64,000 bases of DNA, taken from NCBI RefSeq assembly GCF_022605725.1, contig NC_065548.1:42277131-42341130 (forward strand), given 5' to 3'. This document shows positions 41,990 to 53,294 of this stretch, in pieces (positions within the stretch are counted from its first letter, which is position 1; every line of letters starts with the position of its first letter). The DNA comes from Anthonomus grandis grandis (Eukaryota; Arthropoda; Insecta; Coleoptera; Curculionidae). The translations under genes were made by a program, and so were the position numbers. Below the pieces are notes generated by a model. That model was not told where the DNA came from, ran no database searches, and saw only the letters and a list, made by a program, of their open reading frames with translations.

Positions 41990-43795
41990 AAAAATAACTT
42001 TCACGAATAAAATTAAGAATGTAAGAAGAACAACGCAAGGCAAAACACCGCCATATTTGCCAATTGGTGAATTCATCGATGGGAGAAATTTCGTTTCCCC
42101 AACGAATTATAAATAAAATTCTTAAAAGCGTAGACACCAACAAAGCTTGTGGACCCGATGGAATTCCAGCCCTAGTACTAAAACGTTGTGCAGACGAATT
42201 GACTCCTCCCTTATGTAGACTGTTCACGGCATCGTATAAACAGGGCTCATTTCCAACAAGCTGGAAAACTACTCAAGTGCAAGCTGTACCCAAAAAGGGT
42301 AAGAAGACGATGCCGTCCAATTACCGCCCGATTGCACTAGTTTCAGTAATATCGAAGATTATGGAGAAAGCAGTCAACCAACAGCTGTTAAGATATCTGG
42401 AATCATCTGGACTAATCAGCGATCATCAATACGGCTTCCGAAAGCTTAGATCCACCGGCGATCTTCTGGCTTACGTCACACACTTGTGGATGGAGGCCAT
42501 GGAGAAGCACGGCGAGTCCCGCTCTGAAAGGGTGGGGGATAGTCGCTTTTGACATTTCCAAGGCATTTGACAGAGTGTGGCATGAGGGACTACTAACCAA
42601 GCTCTCCTCAATCGGCATACAAAACTCATTATTGAATTGGATCAAAAGTTTTCTTGAACAACGAACAATCCAAGTAGCCGTCGATGGACACCTCTCCGAC
42701 AAATTTAACATTAACGCTGGAGTCCCTCAAGGATGCATTCTATCCCCCACCCTTTTCTTGATATATATCAACAATTTGCTAGGAACCACTGTCAATCCAA
42801 TCTACAGCTTTGCGGACGATAGCACACTTATTTCCACATTTAAGTCCGCGAAACCAGCGACAGCCGCAGCTTCTCAGAATCTTAGGCAGCAACAAGTAGC
42901 TTCAACCAACAACGATATTAGAACAATCTTAAAGTGGGGCGGTAACAATCTGGTCAATTTTAACGCTAAAAAAACGCAGGCTGCAGTATTTACGATGAAG
43001 ACTAACGTTGATGGCCCGGAGCTGGTTATGGCAGGGAAAACATTGCCAATGAAATCATCTTTACATCTTCTAGGAGTCGAAGTCACCAACAGTGTGTCCT
43101 GGCGTGACCACGGTGTCGAGATCGCCAGGGCAGCTTCCAAAAAACTCGGAATGCTGTTCAAAATGAAAAAACTGTATACACCAGAACAGCTGCTGACTCT
43201 TTATAAGGCTCAAATACGCCCTTCCCTCGAGTATTGCTCGCATGTCTGGAGCTCTGCACCCAAGCATAGTTTAAAGCTGCTAGAGTCTATACAGAAGAGA
43301 GCTATTCGTCTTATCGACAAACCAGAACTGACAAAGAGTCTGGATAGTCTGGAGCACAGGAGAAAGGTGGCTGATTTCTGTTTATTCTACCGTTATTATC
43401 ACGGTAAGTGCTCCTTTGAGCTGGCAGGCCTGATTCCAACCAGGGCTGTTCCGGCAAGAAGGACGCGTCTAGCAGTTGCGGCTCATCTACATCGAGTCCA
43501 CCTGCCTATCCCAAGGACGTCGCTGTATCGGGACTCGTTCATCTGGGGAACATCTTCTTTGTGGAACGGGCTTCCACCTCTCATATTTCCCGATGCATAC
43601 AACCTGCAGCGATTCAAGATAAATGCCCACAAATATCTTTGCGCAAGCACCACTCCAACAGTGACATAGGACTTTCCTCTTGTGCTTGTGTTTACCATAA
43701 AAAAAAACTGCTGAAACGCTATACATTTCAAGTCTTATTGCTACCCTTTTATCCACAAAGAGAAAGTTTAACGATAAATAAACAGAGTACTCGAT
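41990..43795 (+). mobile_element. 5'-truncated non-LTR retrotransposon (jockey-related RT)
   Basis: Contains only the RT and C-terminal part of ORF2, then a short 3' tail with an A-run (43700-43708). It is clearly less decayed than the Gypsy sequence around it. The 5' truncation is typical of target-primed reverse transcription. Confidence 0.75.
42064..43669 (+). pseudogene. Non-LTR reverse transcriptase, one frameshift
   Basis: RT blocks in order: NKACGPDGIPALVLKRC (42142-42192), NYRPIALVSVISKIMEK (42322-42372), HQYGFRKLRSTGDLL (42424-42468), then a frameshift between 42510 and 42555, DISKAFDRVWHEGLL (42552-42596, catalytic Asp), NAGVPQGCILSPTLF (42710-42756), IYSFADDSTLIS (42800-42835, catalytic F-A-D-D), and the thumb GVEVTNSVSWRDH. 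The C-terminal part (RPSLEYCSHVWSSAP, FIWGTSSLWNGLP) is complete to a stop at 43667-43669. No endonuclease domain because of truncation. Only one break in 530 codons implies a recent insertion. Confidence 0.9.
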
Positions 43796-44176
43796 GATTG
43801 TATAATCAGACCTAGTCAAGTCTTTGGAGCAGGTAAATATGGATAGTTAACAAAAAGCTGGATGCTAGTGGGAAACAAAAATGGAAAATGGTAAATGACT
43901 ATCGAGGATTAAATCGATCATCGATGAACCAACAGATATCCAATTTTCAATATAATCATCATATTAGACAACTTAGGAACATGCACTTATATTGCACTTA
44001 TAAAAATTACTTGTAAGGCCCTCCCTACAAAGATATGGCCGCTAAGATGCCGCTTGTCATCGGTTTTTCTTGAATAGCTTTCAAAGTACTTGGTATAATT
44101 TAATACAAATTTTACGCGATCAACACTACTAAGGACCTTTTTAAACAGATTCCTTAAAACACATTTATCTTGTTTA
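43796..44176 (+). pseudogene. Ty3/Gypsy RT fragment (first part)
   Basis: KKLDASGKQKWKMVNDYRGL (43852-43911) is the RT fingers block of errantivirus-type RT. The following sequence to 44176 is unreadable or decayed. It is interrupted by the mariner element at 44177. Confidence 0.6.
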
Positions 44177-45837
44177 TTTTACCAGGGGCGGACTAGGTTG
44201 TACATTATAATGCTTAAATCTTTAACACGCTATATAACAAAGACTCTAATATAATAAATATAGATAACTTGTACCTTAAACTAAAGAAAAGGTTCTCTTG
44301 TTCATTATCGACAAAATGAACCGTTTTGGAGAAAAAAATAATTAAGGACTGTTTTAATTAAAAAGAACCATAATCTGTTCTTTTTTTTAGCGATGCGACA
44401 GTTATTCAAACAACAGAGAAGATATTCTAAGAAAGTACATGTTTTTAAAAATACAGTGACAAAGCAATCTGAAAAAAAAAATTAAGAAATAAAGAAGTTA
44501 ATAATTCGAAACAATTAATTAAAAACTTTAACTAAGGCTTCATGACGTCTGATACCCTCGTCTTGACGACCTATAGCAGTCCACGCATCGTGGACAACAA
44601 CCTGGATTGTTCGTTATCACATCACAGTGAATCCTGATTCATCGTAAAAGTTCATCTGAGCACCGATAGGAGTTGAATGCGCCAAGGTTATGAGGTGACC
44701 CGATAGGTAAAAATCTAATGGCGCTAGATCGGGAGATCGAGGAGGCCAGGCAATGATCCTCCTCTACCTATCCAACGGTTTAGAAAAACGTTATTCAGGT
44801 GGTTCCTTACAGCAACGCTGAAATAAGGTGGGCTCCATCATACATAAAATACATGTTGCGATGGATCGCAAGTGACAAATGCTCTATTAAATCCAGTATA
44901 ATGTTCTGAAGGAACTCCAAATTAAACTCTCCATTCAATCGTGGCGATAATACGAATGGCCTAATCAAAAAATTGCCAATGATTCCTGCCTAGATATTAA
45001 TTGATTGGAACTGATATTGATGATTAAGAACAGCACCAGCATGAGGATTTAAATCAGCCGATAAATGCGAGTTATGTAAATTCACAATGCAATTTTTGGA
45101 AAACTCTCCTTCATTGGATGAAAAGAATAATGCTAATGAAGTTTGGATTAGTTCGCTACTGATCTAGTAGAGAGTTCGCGAACTGTATTCTACAAGGAAA
45201 ATCTTCAGGACTTAGTTCATCCACTTTTAGTAGATGATATGGGTATAACAGCTGTTCTTAAAGTACTTCATGTAATATTGTTTTTGATGCATTAAGCTGA
45301 GCGGCTAGTTTTCGAGTGCTCGTTAAAAGCGTATCAGCTACAGCATCCAAAATATTGTGCTCCAATTGTACCATATGTACTATTCTTCTCTGAGCACCAT
45401 CAGTACTTTTTTTATCAAACCCTCCTTAAATTAAAATAAAGTCAATAATATCCCTTAAATATTGGTCAGTTTGTTGAAATGTCTTTTGCAAAAACATTTT
45501 CGTTTACATTTTTGTCAGGTTGTTTTTTTAAAAACCACACTGCGTTTGTAAAAATATATACTTTTTAAATTAAACAACTTAAAATTGAACTTCTCTGTTG
45601 TTTTAATACCTGTCGCATCGCTGAAAAAAAGAACAAATCATGGTAATTTTTAATTAAAACAGTAAGTCCTGTCATTCATTTTATCGATACGGAACAAGAG
45701 TGCCTTTTTTTAGTTTAAGTTTAAGGTTTAAGGCCATCCATATTTATTGTTTCAGAGTCTTTTTCAAAGAGGATTTTAAAAATTATAAAGCATTATATAC
45801 AATCAACAATGTACAGCCTAGTCCGCCCTTGGTAAAA
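44177..45837 (-). mobile_element. Long-TIR mariner-like element
   Basis: 1,661 bp flanked by TA (44175-44176 and 45838-45839). Ends TTTTACCAGGGGCGGAC and GTCCGCCCTTGGTAAAA; the inverted repeats extend about 245 bp (44177-44420 and 45590-45837). The interior has a decayed minus-strand transposase. Inserted into the Gypsy RT. Confidence 0.85.
44530..45310 (-). pseudogene. Mariner-like transposase, decayed
   Basis: Minus strand: VDELSPEDFPCRIQFANSLL (45180-45240), N-P-N-F-I-S-I-I-L-F-S (first Asp position now Ser-Ser), VNLHNSHLS, GIIGNFLIRPFVLS, NLEFLQNIILDLIEHL (44870-44930), MYDGAH (second Asp) and remnants of R-W-I-G-R-G-G and P-P-R-S-P-D-L-A-P-L-D-F (44700-44750). Several stops and frame changes; not functional. 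Confidence 0.75.
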
Positions 45838-45839
45838 TA

Positions 45840-46760
45840 ATTAAGGTAAATGTCCTATAGGATTTTTTTTATACGAAAGTTATCTACTACCGGAATCCAA
45901 GAGATTTCTCCACTTTTCCGGGACACCCTGTATATGTATAATAATATAATATTTTCTGCAAGTATAGAATGATTTAAAAATTGGGAAACAGTTTTTGAAA
46001 GACTAATCATTGCTATGTTAGAAATAATACTACTTGACAAATTGGAATTGCTTGGAAGTGAAGTAGTGTCTCTACCACATACCATTACTAAAGAAGAAGT
46101 AGAGCTAAATCCCAAAAAGATTGAGGCGATGCAAACATTTCTTATCCCCAAAATAACTAAAGAAATTAAATAATTTTTATGATTGGTATTGATATTGTCA
46201 AAAATTCATCAATAGGTTTGCAAAATTAACAAAACTCTTTGCGCAATGTTTGAAAAAAGGCGTAATAAGTAAAGTAACACCTGAATATATAAAAGCATTT
46301 GAAACAACTTGTAAAAATATTTTGTGTAATATTGCAGCAAAAATTAATGTCATTTTAAGCCAAGGTTAAGTGGGACAAACTTCCGATCATCTATGCTTCA
46401 AGAACTCTAAGCCCAGTGGAAACTATTAAACCATTTAGAAAATATTGTAAGCCATTGTTTGGGCTACAAAACAATTTAGACCCTACTTGTTTGGACGAAA
46501 ATTTGTGATAGTCACTGATCATAAACCTCTTAATTACTTATTCACTTTAAAAGAATCCAATTCTAGATTAGTGTAAGTGAAGCTTAAAGCTTGAAAAGTA
46601 CCATTACATAGTAACGCATACAAAAAGGATGTGTAAAACCAAGGCTAAGGCTTTATCCAGAATAGAAATTCGAAATAGAAAAAACGATTCAATAATTGGA
46701 AGCCCTGGAGATATTTCCAATGACATAGACCAGTACTTGATACACCTTTAAGCAAGCGTA
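45840..46760 (+). pseudogene. Ty3/Gypsy late RT, RNase H and tether relic
   Basis: HTITKEEVELNPKKIEAMQ (46078-46134) is the end-of-RT block; the RNase H part is readable in pieces (SRTLSPVET region near 46404, FGRKFVIVTDHKPLNYLF at 46492-46545), then THTKRMC-like and KALSRIEIRNRKND (46650-46692). Stops and indels throughout. Continues the pre-mariner fragment. Confidence 0.75.
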
Positions 46761-47524
46761 ACTCTTCTGAAAAATAAATTAAGAATAAAATTTTGCAAAA
46801 TATTCAAATAAGACCCCCTGGTTCTTATATTTTAAAAAAGCAATTTACCAGTGGAGAAACTACCCACTCTGCATTAAAAAACTTAATACTCAAATAGAAT
46901 TAATAGAGAAAGGATACGTGCAAATAAGATTGTGCAAATAAGATAATAGTTTTCTTCAAAGGATATAAACCTCAAAATTGTACATTGTTTGCAAAATTAT
47001 AATTCTCATTAACTTCGACTCTAAGTGAACCCAATTGACATGGATACCTTTCATATATCTAACATTAAATTTCATATATCTAATTTCCTACAAATATTTT
47101 TAGGATATTCACAAGCATGCCTGCTGGAGCCTACTAGTAATGCAGTAAGTCTTTTGGATAATTTATCAATATTCATGAGTCACCATGAAGTATTCAAATT
47201 AATCACTTGTGAATGTAAAACATCTCTTATGATAGATTTCTGTAAACTTCATAACATCCAAATTTACTATACAATACTAGGAACTTATAATAGCACTAGC
47301 ATACGTTTACATTTGACCCTTATTGATTCTATTTTAAAGTTGAAACACCCAAATGCGCTAATAAAACAATTCATACTCTATGTTATTATGAGGTATAATT
47401 TTTCTGTACATAGCGTAATAAAACAAAAACTCTTGATGCAATAAATGGATGTCAATACGAAAGTAAGACTAAACGAACAACAGAATAAAAATTGCGAAAT
47501 ACCACCTGAATTAAGCCTTGGAAA
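46761..47524 (+). pseudogene. Ty3/Gypsy integrase relic
   Basis: A 139-codon open frame (47025-47444) matches the integrase core of errantivirus-type elements: IDMDTFHISNIKF (first Asp region), GYSQACLLEPTSNAVS, LSIFMSHHEVFKLITCEC (second catalytic Asp apparently lost) and LHNIQIYYTILG, then LHLTLIDSILKLKH. The zinc-binding N-terminus before it is unreadable. Interrupted by the next mariner element. Confidence 0.7.
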
Positions 47525-47531
47525 TAATATA

Positions 47532-48195
47532 CAGGGTGTGCCAACAAGGTGTACGGCTAAGATAGCGCCTTAACTATACGAGGTAGAGCAAAAAGTTCTA
47601 CAGCAAAGTTGTAGGATTGACAAAAACCTACGAACTAAAAATATTTTTATGTATACTGGGTGTGTCACAAAAAAGTTACTATAAAATATGATTTTTTTTT
47701 AATGGTACGCCCTGTATATTATGGCACTAAAATGTGAGACAAAACTAGTACTTAACTTTGGTATAACGTTTTTGAAATTTCCGTGCAGCGTTGCAACTTA
47801 ATTGATTTTTTTATGTTATTTTTTGCCTTTTAGAGGGTTCGTTTAAAAAATTATAATTAACTTAAAATTTATTCTGCGCCTATGAAACTTATACCACAGT
47901 TAGTCTAGGGTACCTTCTCTAGGCTGACTATGAAAATGTGTAATTTTTTAATACAGGGTGTTTTTAAAGAACTTTCAAACTTGCTGAAATTAAATACGCA
48001 TTATCTCAAATTTTTCAAATGGAACACGCTGTATATTTTTATCGATTTAAGTTTGTCCCTCAAATACCTTCATTTTTTATTTAATATATCCTATAGATAA
48101 ACCAAGTACTTTTTAAGATATTTTAACTTTTCTGTAAAGTACTATGCATTAAACGGGTATTCTTTAAGTTTTGATCAAGATTGCTTAGAAAAAAA
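47532..48195 (+). repeat. Left TIR, about 664 bp
   Basis: Reverse complement of 49855-50517 at high identity by eye, with small indels. Contains internal copies of short CAGGGTG-like termini (ACAGGGTGTTTTTAAAG at 47954). Confidence 0.85.
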
Positions 48196-48405
48196 TATTG
48201 AAGAATTAGAATTATTTCTTTTTTTACAATTATTATTATTATTATTATTAATATTACATACTTGAAAAATTAACTAACACAATTATTCACCTAAACTGCT
48301 AAAAAAAACAGCAAAATTAAATTACATACTAGGTAGGTACTTACGATTTTTGCATAAATGTACATCGTTACACTAATTTTAAATTTTAAAGATCCATTAA
48401 AATTA

Positions 48406-49703
48406 TTATAAATTGTGTTCAATATGACCTGCTAAATTTTGTACGCAAGCGTTTATCCTTTTTGAGAATGAGTCATTAACCTTTATAACATAATTGGCGT
48501 GACTGTTTGAAAAATCTCCCGAATTTTATTTTTCATATTTTCACTTCTGGTAGGAGTTGTTTGATAGACTTTTTCCTTCATATATCCCCACAAGAAAAAA
48601 TCCAGTTTGGTCAAATCTGGGGACCTTGCGGGCCAAGGGATCGGCCCATCTCTCCCTATCCACCGGTTTAAAAATGCTCATTTCAAAAATTTCTAACAGC
48701 ATTGCTATAATGAGCTGGAGCGCCGTCATGCTGAAACCAAATCCTATCTCAAACATGGTCAGGCAACGTTTGTAGAAGAACATTAAAATCGTTTTGCAAA
48801 AAGTTTAAATATATTTCACCTATAGGATGTTTATTTAAAAAGTGCGGTCCAATAACTTAATGTCCTATTATTCCTGCCCAAACATTAAGCGACCATCTAT
48901 GTTGATGATGAATTTCTCGCGTGAAGAATGGATTTCTGGTGTCGTAATAATGAAAATTATGTTTATTAACACTGCCATTATTATGGAATGTAGCCTCATC
49001 CGAAAAAAGTACAAAATTAAAAAATTCAGGCTGACGAATCTTATTTTGTGCCCACTGACAGAAAGCCATTCTTCTTTCATAATACTGCAACAATTAAATA
49101 TGGTAAGGATGGAATTTTCTCTTCGAAGCATGCGAGATATTGATGTTGCATTAAAGGATAATTATTTAGCAAGCTGCCTAACGCTTTTATGAGGAACTTC
49201 AACGACACTTAAAGCAGATTTTTTGGTGGGAAAGCCAATTTTGTGGTGTTTGTTAACACTAAATTTTGATTTCTTAATTACTGGATGGTTAAATTATAGA
49301 CTAAAATTTTGTGGATTTAAAATCTACTTATATTCTTGTATGTCTCTACTTCATCAGAGAAGGAATGGTACATGTTTCTTGCTACCGGATAACTGTCACT
49401 GTCTTATGATTAAGTGGGGATGCACTTCCGCCTTGTTGCCAAACCTAACTCACAATTTCAGTATACAAAGTGAAATCTTCTACTGTCTTCTACTGTCATC
49501 CTGTTTTCCTCATTTGTAACTGGCTTCACCCGTTCATGTTTTTCATAAATTACACTTTCTTTTAATGTTTGAAATACTTGTGCTTGGGGATGTCTCCTTT
49601 CAGAATAAAGTTGCGCATAAATTCTAGATGCCAAAAGGCTATTTCTTTCAGCAGCTCCAAGGGCATATATCATATCAACAAATTCCTCACGAGGAAAATT
49701 CAT
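48406..49703 (-). pseudogene. Mariner-like DDE transposase, lightly broken
   Basis: Starts MNFPREEFVDMIYALGAAER (49703) with a helix-turn-helix-like N-terminus (ARIYAQLYSERRHP-type). Middle: RRMAFCQWAQNKIRQPEFF, FVLFSDEATFHNNGSVNKHN (first Asp), LNVWAGIIG. C-terminal half in other frames: WFQHDGAPAHYSNAVRNF (second Asp, about 48690-48745), then GPIPWPARSPDLTKLDFFLW (third Asp, about 48590-48650). Ends E-H-N-L at 48406. Frame changes near 49440, 48850 and 48680. Spacing between the last two aspartates is again about 40. Confidence 0.82.
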
Positions 49704-49854
49704 ATTGATTATAAAATGAACAATAAAAATTAAAAATAGATTAACTAACTCACTGATATTAATTTCTAAAATGGAATTTTGAAGTAAAAACATTCATCTT
49801 GTCTACTGCTGTCATAAAACTAATAATCTGAATTATTATTTGACGTTTAAACCA

Positions 49855-50517
49855 ATGTTTCTAAGCAATCTTGATCAGAACTTAAAGATAACCCGTTTTA
49901 TGCATAGTATTTTACAGAAAAGTTAAAATATCTCGAAAACTACTTGGTTTAGCTGTAGGACATGTTAAATAAAAAATTAAGATATTTGAGGGACAAACTT
50001 AATTAGATAAAAATATACAGGGTGTTCCATTTGAAAAATTTGAGATGTTGCGTATTTAATTTCAGCAAGTTTGAAAGTTCTTTAAAACACCCTGTATTAA
50101 AAAATTACAAATTATCATAGTCAGCCTAGAGAAGGTACTCTAAAATAACTGTGGTACAAGTTTCGTAGGCGCAGAATAAATTTTAAGTTAATTATGATTT
50201 TTTAAACGAACCCTCTAAAAGAGAAAAAATAACATAAAAAAATTAATTACGTTGCAACGCTGCACGGAAATTTTAAAAACGTTATACCAAAGTAAAGTTC
50301 TCTTTTTGCCTCACATTTTAGTACCATAATATACAGGGCGTACCATTTAAAGAAAAATCATATTTTATAGTAACTTTTTTCTGACACACCCAGTATACAT
50401 AAAAATATTTTTAGTTCGTAGGTTTTTGTCAATTCTACAACTTTGCTGTAGAACTTTTTGCTTTACCTCGTATAGTTAAGACGCTATCTTAGCCGTACAC
50501 CTTGTTGGCACACCTTG
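49855..50517 (-). repeat. Right TIR, about 663 bp
   Basis: Inverted copy of the left TIR, followed by TA. Confidence 0.85.
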
Positions 50518-50519
50518 TA

Positions 50520-52190
50520 TATGTAACTGATAACACAGCCGTAAGAACTAAAGTTAAACGTCGTAGACAATCGTAATCAAAACATTTATAATGAGGTATC
50601 GGTAATAAAGTAATAACTTAAACAGAAAAAGTCATTCATAAAGCCTTAGTCCAAAAGCCTAAAAGCTTCCCTAAAACACAGCTTCTTTCTTCTCCGAGGC
50701 AAAAAAGAGCCTCACTATCATCCTATAGGTGATAGCAGCGATAGCTCTATCTCGAAACTCTCGTTTCACTTACAAAATGTCAGAGTGATAGAAAGTAAAC
50801 ATACTTTCATGCATTATACCTATAGAGTTAAAACCTCTATTATTAGAATAAGCAAATATTGAAAATATATTTGGAATTTTAGACGCTCCTTGCAATAAAA
50901 CTAACATAACTACCTCTTTGCTTATGCACCATGTTAACACTATTTACCTGCTTACTTACGATAAATAATTTACGTGATTAGGTTGATGATGGTGGTTTGA
51001 TACCTTAGAGCAGATTATGGAAAAAGATATAAAGAAGCAATAAATAATCTTAAACTTTTTTAAAACTCTTATAAAAAGGGCTTAATTTGTGACCAATAAT
51101 TACAATAGCATTATCAGTATTCTAAGAAAAAATCAACTCTTGTCCGAATAAAACGATTAATGACTAATTTTGTTAAAACTTCAAAATACAATAAATCAAT
51201 TAATAATAATTTGTTAAAGCTTTATAACATTTTTAAACAACCTGGGATGCAAAAATATTTGCGAAACTTAATACGCTTCGTAGTGCAGTATTATTTCAGC
51301 TAATAAATTTGCACAGATAATTTCAAATTTAGTTCACCTTTATCGTGCAAAAAAAAATTTAATATTTAAATTATTATTATAAAATCGCGATATTAAAGGT
51401 TAATTTCTCGAGAGATAAAATTATATTTGTTATCCACTTTCTCATATTTATAACTAAAAATTGTGCTATTGACCACTTGCCTACCATCCCCATAAAGAAT
51501 TTAGTTATTGTCCCTAAACTTCCCTACCATATATGTGGGCCTTACTCGCATCAATATCAAGAAGAAGCCTGTCCAGTCTAAAAAAATATGTTTTCCAGAA
51601 TAGTTTCGAACCACTAAATGTTTAGTGCTCGACAGCTCTGATCCGAAAGGTCCGAATTTACTCTGCAAGCTCCTCAAAGTGTCTACTCCTATTGTGCAAG
51701 CCATTAGGAATGAGTTCGTATTGGTAATATCAATTATCCCAAAAGTAAAAATCCAGACGCTCTATGATTTAAGAAAAATCGAAAAAATCTTCTTCTGTAA
51801 ATATGAACTCGAAATCTTAGGATCTCAATTTTGGAATGACGAAACAACTTTGGACTATGTATCTTTTTAGTTAATCGATCTTTTTTGCAAATATAGAATT
51901 GCAGTTACCTACTAAAATAATTCAGCATCACTCTATTGATCCCATTGTGGTCAAACACTTCAAGACCAGGCAAGAGTTATCTAGACCTTTCCTGAAGAAG
52001 ATGAGCAAATCCATCCAAGCCATGGAGTTTTGCCACAACTCTTGGAGTCACGCTGATCCTGTGGTGCATAGTCTTTGCATAGTCATAGTCATACGAGTTG
52101 TTTTTTAAGAAACGAACTATCAAAGAAGATCCAGAACTGAAGGAAGACACCACCAGGAATGTTGAAATAAACACGACATCCCTGCTGTTT
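50520..52190 (+). pseudogene. End of pol and env-like region of errantivirus relic
   Basis: Immediately after the mariner element the frame resumes YVTDNTAVRTKVKRRRQS (50520-50575), typical of the basic pol C-terminus, continuing VIHKALVQKPKSFPKTQLL. From about 50990 scattered frames (KKGLICD, NFVKTSKYNKSINNNLLKLY) have the layout of an errantivirus envelope protein. Near its end a hydrophobic segment VVHSLCIVIVIRVVF (52058-52102) is followed by a charged tail (KKRTIKEDPELKEDTTRN), consistent with a transmembrane anchor and cytoplasmic tail. Heavily broken; not a functional envelope gene. Confidence 0.5.
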
Positions 52191-52200
52191 TAATCTTAGT

Positions 52201-52570
52201 AAGGAGGAATTTTAGCAACAATATTGACCATCATATAAAATATTTGCTTACTCTATTGTTAACGTTGTTTTGCTTTATCTTTTAATATATTAGCCATTTA
52301 AGCTTATAAATTCTCATGTTTTTTAACGTGCATAGCATAATATTAAACATAACTGATTACGCAAAGAAGTTTCACTACAAATTTGTCATTATTAAACACT
52401 GAGATGTCGTTATATACGTAGGCATTGCAGCATTTATGAAGCACCTATAAAAGCCCTTATTAAACTTATATCCGAAGCAAGCGATTTTTTACTCAATAAA
52501 AGGCAAAAATCTATCAGTCTTAGGTTCAGAAGTTTCTTAAAGCCAAATCATTTTGCCAGGCATTAGTCAT
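52201..52570 (+). repeat. Polypurine tract and probable 3' LTR of errantivirus relic
   Basis: AAGGAGGAA (52201-52209) resembles a polypurine tract. The following 350 bp hold TATAAAAG (52446-52453) and AATAAA (52495-52500), the promoter and polyadenylation signals expected in an LTR. Exact ends are unknown because the partner LTR is lost. Confidence 0.4.
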
Positions 52571-52754
52571 AAAGTAGTTAGAGTACGAGTGGTTTTTGAT
52601 TAGACGGGCCTTTCATTTGGGAAGATTTATCTGATATGTTAAGTTGGATGTTTCGAATATAATAATATTAATAATGAAAGCATAGAAAACCTCTATATCA
52701 GAACTATATGTATTTTATTTTAAAAAAGGGTAATGTTTATTTACTTTTGTCATA
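52571..52754. other. Short AT-rich spacer
   Basis: Nothing recognised. Confidence 0.4.
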
Positions 52755-53294
52755 AAACACATTATTTTGAAGTTGAAGAAGTAGTCCATACTTTCAGTGG
52801 AGTTAATATGTCAATGGGTAACTAAAATGCTTCGGTCATCCTCCACTAAATTTACAGATCTAATTTTAATGTTTGTGTATATCCAGTTTCATCCCTTTCT
52901 CATGCATCTTCATGTAAGTTTTATGTCTTCAACGTCCAATTATTTATTGAATTAAACTTTACGTTAATGAATTAAACTTTTTTTATCATTATTGTAGATG
53001 CCATTTTTATTTATTGTTAGTTGTTTTAACTTTTTGACCTTGCCAGGGGCATAGTGCTCTTATCTGTTATATAGCTTTTATATGTATTGACGAAAACCCT
53101 CAATTTGTGTAAGTAATTTTAATACCTTTGTATTTTAACACTTTTAATCTTTATCTTATAAGTTTCCTTGGTTCTTTACAGATCCCTGATGATGGACATG
53201 TTATATGTCCGAAACATGTAGGATTAATAATTTTTAAATAAATTTAGTGGAGGATGACCGAAGCATTTTAGTTACCCATAAACACATTATTTTG
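52755..53294 (+). mobile_element. Short Penelope-derived element
   Basis: Two 40-bp inverted arms, 52815-52854 and 53239-53278 (TGGGTAACTAAAATGCTTCG at the outer end), enclose 384 bp without an ORF. A 15-bp direct repeat AAACACATTATTTTG occurs at 52755-52769 and 53280-53294 and is probably the target duplication; 45 bp separate its left copy from the left arm. A hammerhead-like motif lies just inside the right arm. This matches the terminal-repeat layout of Penelope-like elements, in which a short tail is repeated in inverse orientation at the 5' end. Confidence 0.6.
53182..53224 (+). ncRNA. Hammerhead-ribozyme-like motif
   Basis: ATCC (stem I), CTGATGA (core, 53186-53192), stem II GGACAT/ATGTCC with loop GTTAT, GAAA (core), minimal stem III AC-AT-GT, cleavage-site nucleotide A (53220), then GGAT closing stem I. 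All invariant core bases are present. One extra T (53193) sits between the core and stem II, where the consensus has none, so activity is uncertain. Minimal type I hammerheads of this kind are known from Penelope-like retroelements. Confidence 0.6.

Larger units (their letters stand above)
47532..50517 (-). mobile_element. Mariner-like element with about 660-bp TIRs
   Basis: 2,986 bp flanked by TA (47530-47531 and 50518-50519), ends CAGGGTGTGCC and GGCACACCTTG. Inverted repeats run 47532-48195 and 49855-50517, so they make up almost half of the element. The interior carries one transposase gene on the minus strand. Inserted into Gypsy integrase/pol. Confidence 0.92.
40620..52570 (+). mobile_element. 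Errantivirus-like element relic split by three insertions
   Basis: Pieces of one plus-strand Ty3/Gypsy errantivirus-type element appear in the correct order: gag-like (40620-41060), possible protease region (41400-41690), RT start (43800-44010), late RT to RNase H (45990-46760), integrase (46980-47520), end of pol and env-like region (50520-52190) and a probable 3' LTR (52211-52570). Between them lie a non-LTR element (41990-43795) and two mariner-like elements (44177-45837 and 47532-50517), each of which ends exactly where the Gypsy sequence resumes. That all pieces come from one insertion is inference from order and joins. Confidence 0.6.

Noticed and set aside
43483..43819. Minus-strand ORFs of 82 and 110 codons
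   Set aside because: Antisense shadows of the non-LTR RT C-terminus and its tail.
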